NCBI RefSeq assembly: GCF_006384975.1
Contig: NZ_CP021645.1
Coordinates: 3,562,001 to 3,626,000, forward strand
Reading direction: 5' to 3'
Length of the DNA: 64,000 nt
Source: Pseudomonas oryzihabitans
Lineage (GTDB): Bacteria > Pseudomonadota > Gammaproteobacteria > Pseudomonadales > Pseudomonadaceae
Shown: positions 33,100 to 42,006 of the stretch, one piece after another
How positions within the stretch are numbered: the stretch's first letter is position 1
Layout of the letters: each line of letters starts with the position of its first letter
Position numbers and translations under genes: made by a program
The notes under the pieces: generated by a model
Seen by the model: only the letters and a program-made list of their open reading frames with translations
Databases searched by the model: none
Told to the model about the DNA's origin: nothing

Positions 33100-34725
33100 G
33101 TGACTTTTCGTTCCTTCTCCATCGCCATCCGCAGTTTGCTGTGTTTCGGTCTGCTGGCCATTCTCGTGGCCAGCCTGGGCCTGTTCGGATTACTGCAACT
33201 CTCGCAGATCCGCACCCAGGGCCAGGTGATCGAAACCAATAACGTTCCCAGCATCGTCGAAGCCGATAACCTCGCCCTGCAACTGGCCCGTACTCGGGTC
33301 GAGGTATTGCGGCTGCTGGCGATCCCGGATGCCGCTACCGTCGCCGCCACGCGCAAGAAGATCGACGGCATCAGCGCCGACGTCGAGGCCGGCTTCGCCC
33401 GTTACCAGCGCCTGCTCACCACCGACCAGGAGCGGCAGGCCTTCGCGGCGCTGCAGCAGATCCACCGCGACTATGGACGCTACATCGGCCAGCTCGCCGA
33501 CCTCATCGGTGCCGGCCGGCTGGACGAGGCGCGTAGCCTGATCCAGAGCAACATGGCCCAGCTCGGCGCCCAGATGAACGAGCGCACCGAAGCCCTGCGC
33601 AAGATCAACCAGGCAGACATCAAGGCGGCCTCCCAGCGCTCCGGTGACACCTATGCCGAGGCCACCTCCATCACCTGGATCGTCATTGCCCTGGCCTTGG
33701 GCCTGACCCTGCTGCTGGCCTGGCGCCTGACCCTGAGCATGACCCGCCCCATCGCCGAGGCCGTCACCGCCGCCAAGACCATCGCCAGTGGCGACCTGAC
33801 CCAGGCCCTGGATACCCAGGGTCGCGACGAAGCCGCCCAACTGCTGCAGGCCATGCAGCAGATGCAGACCAACCTGCGCGATACCCTGGGCCACCTGGGG
33901 CACTCCGCCACCCAACTGGCGTCGGCCGCCGAGGAAATGACCGCGGTCATGCAAGAAAGCGCTACCGGCCTGCAGCAGCAGAACAGCGAGATCGAGATGG
34001 CGGCCACCGCCGTCACCGAGATGAGCCAGGCGGTGGACGAGGTGGCCGGCAACGCCACCTCCACCTCCTCCGAATCGCGCCTGGCCGCCGATACCGCGCG
34101 CCAGGGGCAGCGCCAGCTGGGCGATACTCTGGGCGCCATCGAGGTGCTGACCGAAAACGTCCTGGGCGCCAGCGAACAGGCCCGCCAGCTGGCCGAGCAG
34201 ACCCGCAACATCAGCCAGGTGCTCGACGTGATCCGCGCGGTCGCCGAGCAGACCAACCTGCTGGCGCTCAACGCCGCCATCGAAGCCGCCCGGGCGGGTG
34301 ATGCCGGGCGTGGCTTCGCCGTGGTGGCCGACGAGGTGCGCGCCCTGGCCCATCGCACCGGGGAGTCCACCCGCGAGATCGAAGGCATGATCGGCAGCAT
34401 ACAGCAGGGTACCGGCCAGACCGTCGACGCCTTGCTGACCAGTGCCGACCAGGCGCGCCAGACCCGCGAGCAGGCGCAGTCGGCCAATGCCGCCCTGGCT
34501 GCCATCGCCCAGTCGGTGGCGGGGATCGACGAGCGCAACCTGGTGATCGCCAGCGCCGCCGAAGAGCAGGCCCAGGTGGCCCGCGAAGTCGACCGCAACC
34601 TGGTGCGCATCCGCGACCTCTCGGTCCAGACCGCCGCGGGTGCCGAGCAGACCCGCGCCGCCAGCCAGCAGCTCTCCGAGTTGGCGGTGGAGCTCAACGG
34701 CCAGATTCGCCGCTTCCGCGTGTGA
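33100..34725 (+). CDS. Methyl-accepting chemotaxis protein, tandem copy 2
   Basis: A 541-residue paralogue of the preceding chemoreceptor, with the same layout (TM1, periplasmic four-helix bundle, TM2 at about 190-210, HAMP, signalling tip [19 protein letters not shown]). The GTG at 33100 matches the paralogue's first residue ([11 protein letters not shown] versus [11 protein letters not shown]) but lacks a ribosome site at normal distance. The only good one, AGGAGG at 33068-33073, would serve an in-frame ATT at 33079, seven codons upstream. The start is therefore uncertain. It is separated from copy 1 by 148 bp and may be transcribed with it. Confidence 0.88.
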   Translation: MTFRSFSIAIRSLLCFGLLAILVASLGLFGLLQLSQIRTQGQVIETNNVPSIVEADNLALQLARTRVEVLRLLAIPDAATVAATRKKIDGISADVEAGFARYQRLLTTDQERQAFAALQQIHRDYGRYIGQLADLIGAGRLDEARSLIQSNMAQLGAQMNERTEALRKINQADIKAASQRSGDTYAEATSITWIVIALALGLTLLLAWRLTLSMTRPIAEAVTAAKTIASGDLTQALDTQGRDEAAQLLQAMQQMQTNLRDTLGHLGHSATQLASAAEEMTAVMQESATGLQQQNSEIEMAATAVTEMSQAVDEVAGNATSTSSESRLAADTARQGQRQLGDTLGAIEVLTENVLGASEQARQLAEQTRNISQVLDVIRAVAEQTNLLALNAAIEAARAGDAGRGFAVVADEVRALAHRTGESTREIEGMIGSIQQGTGQTVDALLTSADQARQTREQAQSANAALAAIAQSVAGIDERNLVIASAAEEQAQVAREVDRNLVRIRDLSVQTAAGAEQTRAASQQLSELAVELNGQIRRFRV

Positions 34726-34776
34726 TCTGTCCGGCAGGGACGCCGGTCCCTGCCCTGGACGCGGTGGCAAAACCTG

Positions 34777-34801
34777 AAGGCGCCCGCTACGCTGGCGCCT
34801 T
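34777..34801 (+). terminator. Hairpin after the second tandem chemoreceptor gene
   Basis: AAGGCGCC (34777-34784) pairs with GGCGCCTT (34794-34801) around a nine-base loop. No long T-run follows, so it may be a weak terminator. Confidence 0.4.
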
Positions 34802-34822
34802 CGCTGGCCGCGTCTCCCTCGC

Positions 34823-35455
34823 ATGAGCTACCGCTACGTCATCTTCGATTTCGACGGCACCCTGGCGGACAGCCTGCCCTTCTTGCTGAGCTGTCTCGGC
34901 GAGCTGGCGCGGACCCATGGCTTTCGCGAGCCGAGCCCCGACGAGTGGCCGCAGCTACGCGCCGCCTCCCTGGCCGGACTGCTGGAGAGCCTGCGCATTC
35001 CGCTGTGGCAGGTGCCCCGGATCGCCCGTCACTATCGGCGGCTGATGGCGCAACGGGGCACTACGGTCGCCCCCTTCACCGGGATACCAAGTGCGCTCGC
35101 ACGGCTCAGGGCCGCGGGATTGCAACTGGGCCTGGCGACCTCCAATTCCGCCACCAGCGTGCGCCAGGTGCTGCCGGACGCCTGGCACCTGTTCAGCGAT
35201 GGCGAATTCGACATCTCCCTGCTCGGCAAGGCACGACGCCTGTCGCGCTTGCTGAGACGCCAGGGTATCCCGCCCGCCGAGTCGCTCTACGTCGGTGACG
35301 AGTTGCGCGACTTGCAGGCGGCCCGCCGTGCCGGCCTGGACTGCGCGGCCGTGGCCTGGGGCTATGGGTGTGCCGCCACGCTGCGCGAGCAGCGTCCCGA
35401 TCTCTTCTTCGAACGACCGGCCGATCTGCTGCGGCTGGCGTCTTCCCCCTCCTGA
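34823..35455 (+). CDS. HAD-superfamily phosphatase (Gph-like)
   Basis: A 210-residue haloacid dehalogenase-type hydrolase. Motif I is FDFDGTLADS (nucleophile and acid aspartates at about residues 9 and 11), followed by a helical cap, motif II LATSNSAT, a lysine in LGKARRLS and motif IV YVGDELRDLQAA. It resembles phosphoglycolate phosphatases and small-molecule HAD phosphatases; the substrate is not predictable. It is cytoplasmic. The next gene follows by 10 bp, so the two are probably one unit. Confidence 0.85.
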   Translation: MSYRYVIFDFDGTLADSLPFLLSCLGELARTHGFREPSPDEWPQLRAASLAGLLESLRIPLWQVPRIARHYRRLMAQRGTTVAPFTGIPSALARLRAAGLQLGLATSNSATSVRQVLPDAWHLFSDGEFDISLLGKARRLSRLLRRQGIPPAESLYVGDELRDLQAARRAGLDCAAVAWGYGCAATLREQRPDLFFERPADLLRLASSPS

Positions 35456-35465
35456 AGGAATGCCT

Positions 35466-35876
35466 ATGAAGCCTCTGTTGCTGGTGTGCGGTCTCTGTGT
35501 GAGCGGTCTGGTGCAGGCGGCCGAGTTGCAGGTGCGGGTGGAGACGGTCGATGACACCGGCGGCCAGCTACTGCTGGCGGTATTCGCCAGCGAAGAGGCC
35601 TGGAAAGAACACAAGACGCCGCTGGCCCAGGCCCATCTCGCCGCTCAGCCCGGTGCCCAGGACTATCGCTTCGAGCTGCCGCCCGGGCGCTATGCCGTGT
35701 CGGTGATCCATGACAGCAACGACAACCAGAAGCTGGATACCAACTTCATCGGCATGCCAACCGAGCAATACGGCTACAGCAACAATCCACCGCTGCGCAT
35801 GCGCATGGCGACCTTCGAGGAATGCGCCTTCGTACTCCCCGCGGAAGGATCGCGGCAAAAGGTGACGTTGCGCTAG
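35466..35876 (+). CDS. Secreted DUF2141 protein
   Basis: A 136-residue protein with a signal peptide (ending near LVQAAE) and the DUF2141 beta-sandwich domain (YAVSVIHDSNDNQKLDTNF, then MPTEQYGYSNN), characteristic of this family of unknown function. I start it at ATG 35466, behind GAAGGAA near the end of the HAD gene; the longer frame overlaps that gene. It should be periplasmic. Confidence 0.85.
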   Translation: MKPLLLVCGLCVSGLVQAAELQVRVETVDDTGGQLLLAVFASEEAWKEHKTPLAQAHLAAQPGAQDYRFELPPGRYAVSVIHDSNDNQKLDTNFIGMPTEQYGYSNNPPLRMRMATFEECAFVLPAEGSRQKVTLR

Positions 35877-35920
35877 GCACGAAGCCCATACACAGCCTTC
35901 CGAACAGAAAATCAACAGAG

Positions 35921-36528
35921 TTATCCACAGCCGCTTTAGCGTTCGAACATCGGCAAGATTCTGAACTGGCGTGGATAACTCTCTGGGCGGAGAGGAAAAA
36001 AAGCTTGACTCGAAAAACCCGGCAAATATCGATCAAAATTTGATCGATTCTCTACAAGCCGCGCCGTATCTAGGTTTCAGCACTGAGCGAACAAGCTATC
36101 CACAGCCCTATGCAGGTGGATTGTGAGTTGTGGAAAACCCGTCGACGGCAACTGATCATTTTTTGTACGATCCTCTGCAAGCCTTGGTAACTCTGGCTGT
36201 GCAGCCGAGTCCCACATCTTTTCCACAAGCACGCACACAGTAGATGTGGGAAAACCCAGCGAACCCCTGGTGATTTATCCCCTAGCAGCCCTGCGGTTAG
36301 ATCGTTCATTTTTTGTACAATCAAGGCCGGCCGAAGGTCTTTCCCGTTGCTGACAACTTGCCCAAGGCTTATCCACAGCCTTTGCATGAGGAGCAATAGC
36401 GCTCACCCAGGTTTGCTTCGACGCCGAACGTTCATCTGCAATCGATCAACAAGCCCTGAAGCGATAAAAACCTTCTGACACGCGGCTTTGCAGCAGCGAC
36501 GAACAGACTGCCCACAGGCTTATGCACA
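35921..36528. other. DnaA-box cluster in a 715-bp non-coding region
   Basis: TTATCCACA occurs perfectly at 35921 and 36369. Near-consensus sites are TTATCCACG (reverse, 35970), CTATCCACA (36096), TTTTCCACA (reverse at 36129, forward at 36219), TTATGCACA (36520) and the weaker TTTCCCACA (reverse, 36245). Repeated modules accompany them: CGATTCTCTACAAGCC and CGATCCTCTGCAAGCC (36045, 36169), and TCATTTTTTGTACRATC twice (36156, 36306). No gene is credible between 35877 and 36591. dnaA, dnaN and rpmH are not nearby, so this is not the usual Pseudomonas oriC. It may be a DnaA-titration or regulatory site or a secondary origin-like sequence. Confidence 0.65.
36028..36048. repeat. Perfect 21-bp palindrome in the DnaA-box region
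   Basis: ATCGATCAAA and TTTGATCGAT flank a single central A. The palindrome is AT-rich and runs into one of the repeated CTCTACAAGCC modules. It could be a protein-binding operator; the protein is unknown. Confidence 0.6.
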
Positions 36529-36550
36529 GGCCGGAAAAACGACAGACATA

Positions 36551-36576
36551 AAAAAGACCGCCGAAGCGGTCTTTTT
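36551..36576 (-). terminator. Terminator of the trpBA operon
   Basis: AAAAAGACCGC (36551-36561), loop CGAA, GCGGTCTTTTT (36566-36576). It is symmetric with T-runs on both strands and lies 15 bp beyond the trpA stop. Confidence 0.9.
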
Positions 36577-36591
36577 CGTAACGGCCTGGGA

Positions 36592-37398
36592 TCAACGCGC
36601 GGTACGCACGCTCTCCGACAGTTGCCGGCAGAGGCCCAGGACGCCATCGATGGCGGCGCCGCTGGATTCAGCCTTGGCGATCTGGTCGACGAAGGCCGAG
36701 CCCACTACCACGCCGTCGGCCAGCCGGGCGATGACGCGAGCCTGCTCCGGGGTACGGATGCCAAAGCCTACCGCCAGCGGCAGATCGGTGAAGCGGCGCA
36801 GGCGCGCTACCGCGGCTTCGACGTGCTCGGTGGTAGCCGAGCCGGCACCGGTCACCCCGGCAACGGACACGTAGTAGACGAAGCCGGAGCTGGTGTTGAG
36901 CACCCGCGGCAGGCGGGCGTCATCGGTGGTCGGGGTGGTCAGGCGGATGAAGTCGATACCAGCGGCCTGGGCCGGCAGCGCCAGCTCGGCGTCGTGCTCC
37001 GGCGGCAGGTCGACCACGATCAGGCCATCCACGCCCGCTTCGGCGGCTTCGGCCAGGAAGCGCTCCACGCCATAGCGATGGATGGGGTTGTAGTAACCCA
37101 TCAGCACCAGCGGCGTGCCCTGCTCGTCGCGGCGGAAATCGCGCACCATCTCCAGGGTCTTGGCCAGGTTCTGACCAGCCTGCAGGGCCCGTAGGGCAGC
37201 GGCCTGGATGGCCGGGCCGTCGGCCATGGGGTCGGTGAAGGGCATGCCCAGCTCGATGACGTCGGCACCGGCGGCCGGCAAGCCCTTGAGGATGGCCAGG
37301 GCGGTGGCGTAGTCCGGGTCGCCGGCGGTGGTGTAGGTGACCAGAGCCGCACGGCCCTCGGCCTTCAGCGCGGCGAAGCGGGTTTCCAGGCGGCTCAT
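36592..37398 (-). CDS. trpA: Tryptophan synthase alpha subunit
   Basis: A 268-residue TIM-barrel enzyme that splits indole-3-glycerol phosphate to indole and glyceraldehyde 3-phosphate. Catalytic residues are visible in [16 protein letters not shown] (Glu about 50, Asp about 61), with the flexible loop [11 protein letters not shown] and the phosphate site GFGIRTPEQ. It overlaps trpB by 4 bp (ATGA). The alpha and beta subunits form the cytoplasmic tetramer with an indole tunnel. Confidence 0.97.
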   Translation of the reverse strand: MSRLETRFAALKAEGRAALVTYTTAGDPDYATALAILKGLPAAGADVIELGMPFTDPMADGPAIQAAALRALQAGQNLAKTLEMVRDFRRDEQGTPLVLMGYYNPIHRYGVERFLAEAAEAGVDGLIVVDLPPEHDAELALPAQAAGIDFIRLTTPTTDDARLPRVLNTSSGFVYYVSVAGVTGAGSATTEHVEAAVARLRRFTDLPLAVGFGIRTPEQARVIARLADGVVVGSAFVDQIAKAESSGAAIDGVLGLCRQLSESVRTAR

Positions 37399-38603
37399 AG
37401 GGCGTCTCCCAGGTGGCTCATCACGGTCTGCATGTCCTTGTCGCCGCGGCCCGAGAGGCAGATCACCATCAGGTGGTCCTTGGGCAGGTGCGGAGCGCGC
37501 TTGTAGGCTTCGGCCAGGGCGTGGGCGGACTCCAGCGCCGGGATGATGCCTTCCAGACGGCAGGTCTGGTGGAAGGCCTTGAGCGCCTCGTCATCGTTGA
37601 TCGGCACGTATTCCACGCGCTTCACGTCGTGCAGGTGGGCGTGCTCCGGACCGATGCCGGGATAGTCCAGGCCGGCGGAAATCGAGTGGGCGTCGATGAT
37701 CTGGCCGTCGTCGTCCTGCAACAGGAAGGTGCGGTTGCCGTGCAATACGCCGGGCATCCCGCCGTTGAGGCTGGAGGCATGCTTGTCGGTGTCCACCCCG
37801 TGACCGCCGGCTTCGACACCGACGATGGCCACCTCGGGATCATCGAGGAATTCATGGAACAGGCCCATGGCGTTGGAGCCGCCGCCGACGCAGGCGATCA
37901 GGCTGTCGGGCAGACGGCCTTCCTTTTCCAGGATCTGGGCGCGGGTCTCGCGACCGATCACCGCCTGGAAGTCACGGACCATGGCCGGATAGGGGTGCGG
38001 ACCGGCCACGGTGCCGATCAGGTAGAAGGTGTCGGCGACATTGGTCACCCAGTCGCGCAGGGCCTCGTTCATGGCGTCCTTGAGGGTACCGGTGCCGGCG
38101 GTGACAGGGATCACCTCGGCGCCCAGCAGCTTCATGCGGAAGACGTTGGCCTGCTGGCGGTCGATGTCGGTGCTGCCCATGTAGATGACGCAGGGCAGTC
38201 CGAAGCGCGCGGCGACGGTGGCGGTGGCCACGCCGTGCATGCCGGCGCCGGTCTCGGCGATGATGCGGGTCTTGCCCATGCGCTTGGCCAGCAGGATCTG
38301 GCCGATGCAGTTGTTGATCTTGTGCGCGCCGGTGTGGTTCAGCTCTTCACGCTTCAGATAGATCTTGGCGCCACCGAAGTGCTCGGTCAGGCGCTCGGCG
38401 AAGTACAGCGGATTGGGCCGGCCAACGTAGTCGCGCTGGAAATAGGCCAGCTGATCGAGAAACGCCGGGTCGTGCATGGCGGTTTCGTATTCGTGCTGCA
38501 GATCGAGGATCAGCGGCATCAGGGTTTCGGCGACATAGCGGCCACCGAACTGGCCGAACATGCCCTGGGCGTCGGGGCCCTGGCGATAAGCGGTCTGGGT
38601 CAT
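37395..38603 (-). CDS. trpB: Tryptophan synthase beta subunit
   Basis: A 402-residue PLP enzyme that joins indole to serine. The PLP lysine is in [11 protein letters not shown] (about residue 90) and the phosphate-binding loop is [11 protein letters not shown] start it at ATG 38603 with AGGAG upstream ([13 protein letters not shown], the usual Pseudomonas start); the longer frame enters the trpI promoter. It is transcribed with trpA from the region shared with divergent trpI. Confidence 0.97.
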   Translation of the reverse strand: MTQTAYRQGPDAQGMFGQFGGRYVAETLMPLILDLQHEYETAMHDPAFLDQLAYFQRDYVGRPNPLYFAERLTEHFGGAKIYLKREELNHTGAHKINNCIGQILLAKRMGKTRIIAETGAGMHGVATATVAARFGLPCVIYMGSTDIDRQQANVFRMKLLGAEVIPVTAGTGTLKDAMNEALRDWVTNVADTFYLIGTVAGPHPYPAMVRDFQAVIGRETRAQILEKEGRLPDSLIACVGGGSNAMGLFHEFLDDPEVAIVGVEAGGHGVDTDKHASSLNGGMPGVLHGNRTFLLQDDDGQIIDAHSISAGLDYPGIGPEHAHLHDVKRVEYVPINDDEALKAFHQTCRLEGIIPALESAHALAEAYKRAPHLPKDHLMVICLSGRGDKDMQTVMSHLGDAL

Positions 38604-38695
38604 GGGGTTCTCCTGCGAAGATGGATCTACCTTACCTGCTTGAGTGCCGGTGATAAATCGATAAGATCGCACTGACCCGTCAGGAAAAATCACAG
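38604..38695. promoter_or_regulatory. trpBA-trpI divergent control region
   Basis: A 92-bp gap. In Pseudomonas, TrpI binds here with indole glycerol phosphate to activate trpBA and lower its own expression. The stretch GATAAATCGATAAGATC (38652-38668) is AT-rich and probably contains promoter elements; the exact TrpI sites were not resolved by eye. Confidence 0.6.
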
Positions 38696-39592
38696 ATGAG
38701 CGATCCCCACGATCTACCGCCGCTGAATGCCCTGCGCGCCTTCGAAGCCACTGCACGACTGGGCGGCATGAGCCGCGCAGGCGACGAGCTGCATGTTACC
38801 CATGGCGCGGTGAGCCGGCAGATACGTGCGCTGGAGGAACAACTTGGCGTGGCCCTGTTTCGCCGCGAAGGCCGTGGCCTGGCGCTGACCGAGGCGGGCT
38901 TGAAACTGCGCGAGGTGAGCGCTGACGCCTTCGGCCGACTGCGTGAAGTGTGCGCCGAACTCCGTGCCGGCAATCGCCAGGGGCCCTTCGTACTGGGTTG
39001 CCCGGGTAGTCTCGTCGCCCGTTGGTTCATCCCGCGCCTGGATCGCCTCAATCGCGATCTGCCCGAGCTGCGCCTGCACCTGTCGACCCGTACCGACGAT
39101 ACCCCGATGGCCGCCGCCGGCCTGGATGCCAGCCTGCTGTTCACCGAGACCGCGCCAGCGCAGGACGTCACGCCCTACCACCTGGCGCCCGAGCGCATCG
39201 GCCCGGTGCTGAGCCCCTATTGCCCGGCCTATCTGCGCCTCAAGGACGGCGATCTGTCGGCGCTGCTGGCGGAGCCGCTACTGCATACCCTGTCGCGCCC
39301 CCAGGCCTGGCCGCAGTGGTTCGCCACTCAGGGGCTGGACGAGCCGGCGTTGGTATACGGGCAGGGCTTCGAGCACCTCTACTATCTGCTGGAGGCGGCG
39401 TTATCGGGTCTGGGCGTGGCGATCGCGCCGGAGCCATTGGTGGCGGCGGATCTCAAGGCGGGGCGGTTGGTGGCACCCTGGGGCTTCGCGGCGACCGGGG
39501 CGGAGCTGGCGCTGTGGGCGCCGGGAAGACTGGCGGATGAACGGGTGGAACGCTTGGCGGCCTGGCTCAGGCGGGAGCTGGCCGGGTCCTGA
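38696..39592 (+). CDS. trpI: TrpI, LysR-type activator of trpBA
   Basis: A 298-residue LysR regulator with an N-terminal helix-turn-helix ([34 protein letters not shown]) and a substrate-binding-type effector domain from about residue 95. It stands divergent from trpBA with a 92-bp gap, the arrangement in other pseudomonads, where indole glycerol phosphate is the co-inducer. Confidence 0.95.
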   Translation: MSDPHDLPPLNALRAFEATARLGGMSRAGDELHVTHGAVSRQIRALEEQLGVALFRREGRGLALTEAGLKLREVSADAFGRLREVCAELRAGNRQGPFVLGCPGSLVARWFIPRLDRLNRDLPELRLHLSTRTDDTPMAAAGLDASLLFTETAPAQDVTPYHLAPERIGPVLSPYCPAYLRLKDGDLSALLAEPLLHTLSRPQAWPQWFATQGLDEPALVYGQGFEHLYYLLEAALSGLGVAIAPEPLVAADLKAGRLVAPWGFAATGAELALWAPGRLADERVERLAAWLRRELAGS

Positions 39593-39596
39593 GCGC

Positions 39597-39620
39597 AAAA
39601 GGCATCCCGCAGGATGCCTT
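39597..39620. terminator. Bidirectional terminator between trpI and the DUF883 gene
   Basis: AAAAGGCATCC pairs with GGATGCCTT around a short loop just after the trpI stop; the genes on both sides converge here. Confidence 0.7.
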
Positions 39621-39631
39621 CGCTCAGGTCA

Positions 39632-39955
39632 TCAGTGGTCGCCGCGCAGTAGCGCCCAGCCGACCAGGATGGTCACGCCGGCGGCGATGCCGACGGTGGC
39701 CCAGGGATGCTCGCGGGCCACACCGGTGGCGGCACGACCGTACTGACGGGTCAGTCGACGCACGTCGTCATAGACCTCTTCCAGCGAATCACCCGAATGG
39801 TGCAGGGCTTCGCGAGCGGTGCTCTTGAGGGAATTCAGACCGCTGCGGGATTCGCGGGCGGCGCTTTTCTTCAGGGATGCCAACGAGTCGAGCAGGCTGT
39901 TGATTTCGTTCTCGATGCTGGCGATGGACGCCTGGTAATCGGTATTACGGGCCAT
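39632..39955 (-). CDS. DUF883/ElaB-YqjD family membrane-anchored protein
   Basis: A 107-residue protein: a long amphipathic helical region (about 1-80) with many Ser, Glu and Arg, then a C-terminal membrane segment (WATVGIAAGVTILVGWALLRG). Members such as YqjD anchor ribosomes to the inner membrane in stationary phase. AGGAGG (39962-39967 reversed) stands before the ATG. Confidence 0.88.
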   Translation of the reverse strand: MARNTDYQASIASIENEINSLLDSLASLKKSAARESRSGLNSLKSTAREALHHSGDSLEEVYDDVRRLTRQYGRAATGVAREHPWATVGIAAGVTILVGWALLRGDH

Positions 39956-40173
39956 GACAACCTCCTGGGTGGACGGATTCAGGAAATGTGACTACCGAGG
40001 CCGTGGAAAGTGCAGCAAAGCCTCGCGCGAGAGCCTGGGCAGTGAACTTATCGGGTCGTTCCGCGGCCTCAAATGACAGCGACACCCTTCCCGGCGAGTC
40101 GACCGCGACACCGGTCAATGCGTTGTGGGCCTCGGGCCACAACGCCCGTCATTGCTGACTCAGGAGACAGTTC

Positions 40174-40389
40174 ATGTCCGATCACCACACCTACAAGAAG
40201 CTGGAAATCGTTGGCTCCTCCACTACCAGTATCGAGGATGCCATCAACAATGCGCTCGCCGAGACGGCCAAGTCGGTGAAGAACCTCGAGTGGTTCGAGG
40301 TGGGCGAGATCCGCGGCCACATCCAGGATGCCAAGGTGGCGCACTACCAGGTCACCCTGAAAATCGGCTTCCGTATCGAAGCCAGCTGA
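40174..40389 (+). CDS. Dodecin
   Basis: A 71-residue dodecin: TYKKLEIVGSSTTSIEDAIN at the N-terminus, the flavin-stacking tryptophan in LEWFEV (about residue 39) and the strand YQVTLKIGFRIE. Twelve subunits store and protect FMN or FAD. AGGAG precedes the ATG (caggagacagttcATG). It is followed by a small secreted protein gene. Confidence 0.95.
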   Translation: MSDHHTYKKLEIVGSSTTSIEDAINNALAETAKSVKNLEWFEVGEIRGHIQDAKVAHYQVTLKIGFRIEAS

Positions 40390-40436
40390 GTAGATACTCG
40401 GGACTTCACTCTCCCCTCGCGATAAGGACAGGCAAG

Positions 40437-40664
40437 ATGCGTAGAGTCGTGATCACCCTCGGTTTGTTGGCTCTGAGCAGCGGTGCCTTCGCTGCTGGTG
40501 CTTCGTGCGATACGGTCAAGGCGGATATCGATGCCAAGCTGCAGGCCAAGCACGTCGCGAACTACAGCCTGGAAGTGGTGGACAAGGGCAGTGCCTCGTC
40601 CTCCGCCAAGGTGGTAGGCAGTTGCCAGAGCGGTAGTAAAGAGATCGTCTACCAGCGTCGCTAG
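40437..40664 (+). CDS. Small secreted DUF1161-type protein
   Basis: A 75-residue protein with a signal peptide (MRRVVITLGLLALSSGAFA) and a mature part with two cysteines (ASCDTVK, GSCQSGSKEIVYQRR) likely forming a disulfide. It matches the DUF1161 family of unknown function. I start it at ATG 40437, about five bases after AAGGACAGGC; a longer frame runs back through dodecin out of register and is rejected. Confidence 0.82.
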   Translation: MRRVVITLGLLALSSGAFAAGASCDTVKADIDAKLQAKHVANYSLEVVDKGSASSSAKVVGSCQSGSKEIVYQRR

Positions 40665-40697
40665 CGCCTTACCCGCTATCGCGTGATAGCGGGCTCT

Positions 40698-41870
40698 CTA
40701 CGACAAATCCGCTGCGGGTCCGAAGAACTCGTGGCGGATTTGTCTTTCCGGTACGCCCAATTCCAGCAGATCGCGGCGAACCTGGGCCATGAAGGGCTGC
40801 GGCCCCAAGACATAGGCGTCCAGGTCACGATCCTTGGGCAGCCAGCGTTTCAGGCGCAGCAGGTCGAGTCGCGTAGCCAGGGCTTCGCCGCCTACCGGTT
40901 TGCTGTAACAGAAATACAGCTGCAGCTGGGGATGATGCGCGGCCATCTCTTCGAGCCATTGACCGAAGGCCTGCACGCCCACGTGGCGTGTGCAGTGGAT
41001 GAGCTGGATCGGCCGCCCGCTGGGAATGGCGGCCGAGATCATGGGCAGCAACGGCGTGATGCCGACGCCGCCGGCGATCAGCAGCAGCGGTTTGGTCGAG
41101 GCCTCCAGGACGAACTCACCGGCGGGCGGGAAGACGTGCAAGACGACTCCCTCATGGGCCTCGGTATGCAGGAAGCGCGATACCACGCCACCCGGCTGCT
41201 GCTTGACGCTGATTCGGTAGCCCTGGCCGGTGCTGGCGGCCGAGATCGAGTAATTGCGTCGGTACTCGACGCCATCGAGGATCACACTCAAGCCCAGGTA
41301 CTGGCCGGGCTGGGCGATGCTGGTCGGCAGGCCATCCACCGGCTCCAGGTAAAAGGAGCTGATCTCCTCGCTTTCCGGTTCGATCCGCGCGATACGGAAC
41401 GGCCGCCCGCCGCGCCAGCCACCGGCCAGGTTGGCCTGGTCGCGGTACTTGCGCTCTTCGGCGTCGATCAGCAGGTTGGCCAGTTGCCCGTAGGCCGCGG
41501 CCCAGGCATCGATCACCGCGTCGTTGGCGACGTCGGCGCCCAGTACCTCGCGGATGCTCTGCAGCAAGGCGATACCCACCAGCGGATAGTGGTCCGCCTG
41601 GACCTGCAGCGACACATGCTTGTTGACGATCTGCTCGACCAAGGCCCCCAGGGTATCCAGCCGGTCGATGTGCCGGGCATACAGCAGAACTGCCCGCGCC
41701 AGGGCCTGAGCCTGGGCACCACTGGCCTGATGGGCAGCATTGAACAGGGGCCGTAGCTGGGGATTGTTGCCGAGCAGCTTGTCGTAGAAATGGCGGGTCA
41801 GGTCTTCGCCCCCCGTTTCCAGCAAGGGGATGGTGGCCTTGATGATGGCGCGTTGGTCATGTGACAGCAT
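40698..41870 (-). CDS. fhp: Flavohaemoglobin, nitric oxide dioxygenase
   Basis: A 390-residue Hmp/Fhp protein. It has an N-terminal globin (proximal His region VQADHYPLVG, about residue 85), FAD domain (YRRNYSIS, about 205) and NAD domain (LIAGGVGITPLLPM, then YVLGPQPFM). I start it at ATG 41870 (MLSHDQRAIIKAT, the family start) with GGAG upstream, rather than 13 codons earlier. It turns NO into nitrate with O2 and NAD(P)H. It is divergent from the NorR-like activator fhpR. Confidence 0.96.
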   Translation of the reverse strand: MLSHDQRAIIKATIPLLETGGEDLTRHFYDKLLGNNPQLRPLFNAAHQASGAQAQALARAVLLYARHIDRLDTLGALVEQIVNKHVSLQVQADHYPLVGIALLQSIREVLGADVANDAVIDAWAAAYGQLANLLIDAEERKYRDQANLAGGWRGGRPFRIARIEPESEEISSFYLEPVDGLPTSIAQPGQYLGLSVILDGVEYRRNYSISAASTGQGYRISVKQQPGGVVSRFLHTEAHEGVVLHVFPPAGEFVLEASTKPLLLIAGGVGITPLLPMISAAIPSGRPIQLIHCTRHVGVQAFGQWLEEMAAHHPQLQLYFCYSKPVGGEALATRLDLLRLKRWLPKDRDLDAYVLGPQPFMAQVRRDLLELGVPERQIRHEFFGPAADLS

Positions 41871-41962
41871 GGCAGGGATCTCCAAACAGGACTGACTTGC
41901 CCATTTCACGAGTCATGCCAGGCGGAAAGTCGCGTCAATACAGGCTTTTATCCCGTAGACAG

Positions 41963-42006
41963 GTCATAATGACCGAGTCCTTATGACTCTCAGAGGTCAA
42001 ATTGAC
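41963..42006. promoter_or_regulatory. Three NorR-type GT-N7-AC sites in the fhp-fhpR gap
   Basis: GTCATAATGAC (41963-41973), GTCCTTATGAC (41977-41987) and GTCAAATTGAC (41996-42006) all match the NorR consensus. The last one covers the fhpR TTG start. A possible but imperfect sigma-54 promoter for fhp on the minus strand is TGGCATGACTCGTGAA (41905-41920 read in reverse). Confidence 0.8.

Noticed and set aside
33048-33242. Small open frame MAALAVTGGLHFHRG
   Set aside because: It overlaps the start of the second tandem chemoreceptor in a different frame and matches nothing.
35877-36591. The true chromosomal oriC
   Set aside because: Despite the DnaA boxes, dnaA, dnaN, rpmH and gyrB are absent, and the AT-rich unwinding element typical of Pseudomonas oriC was not seen.
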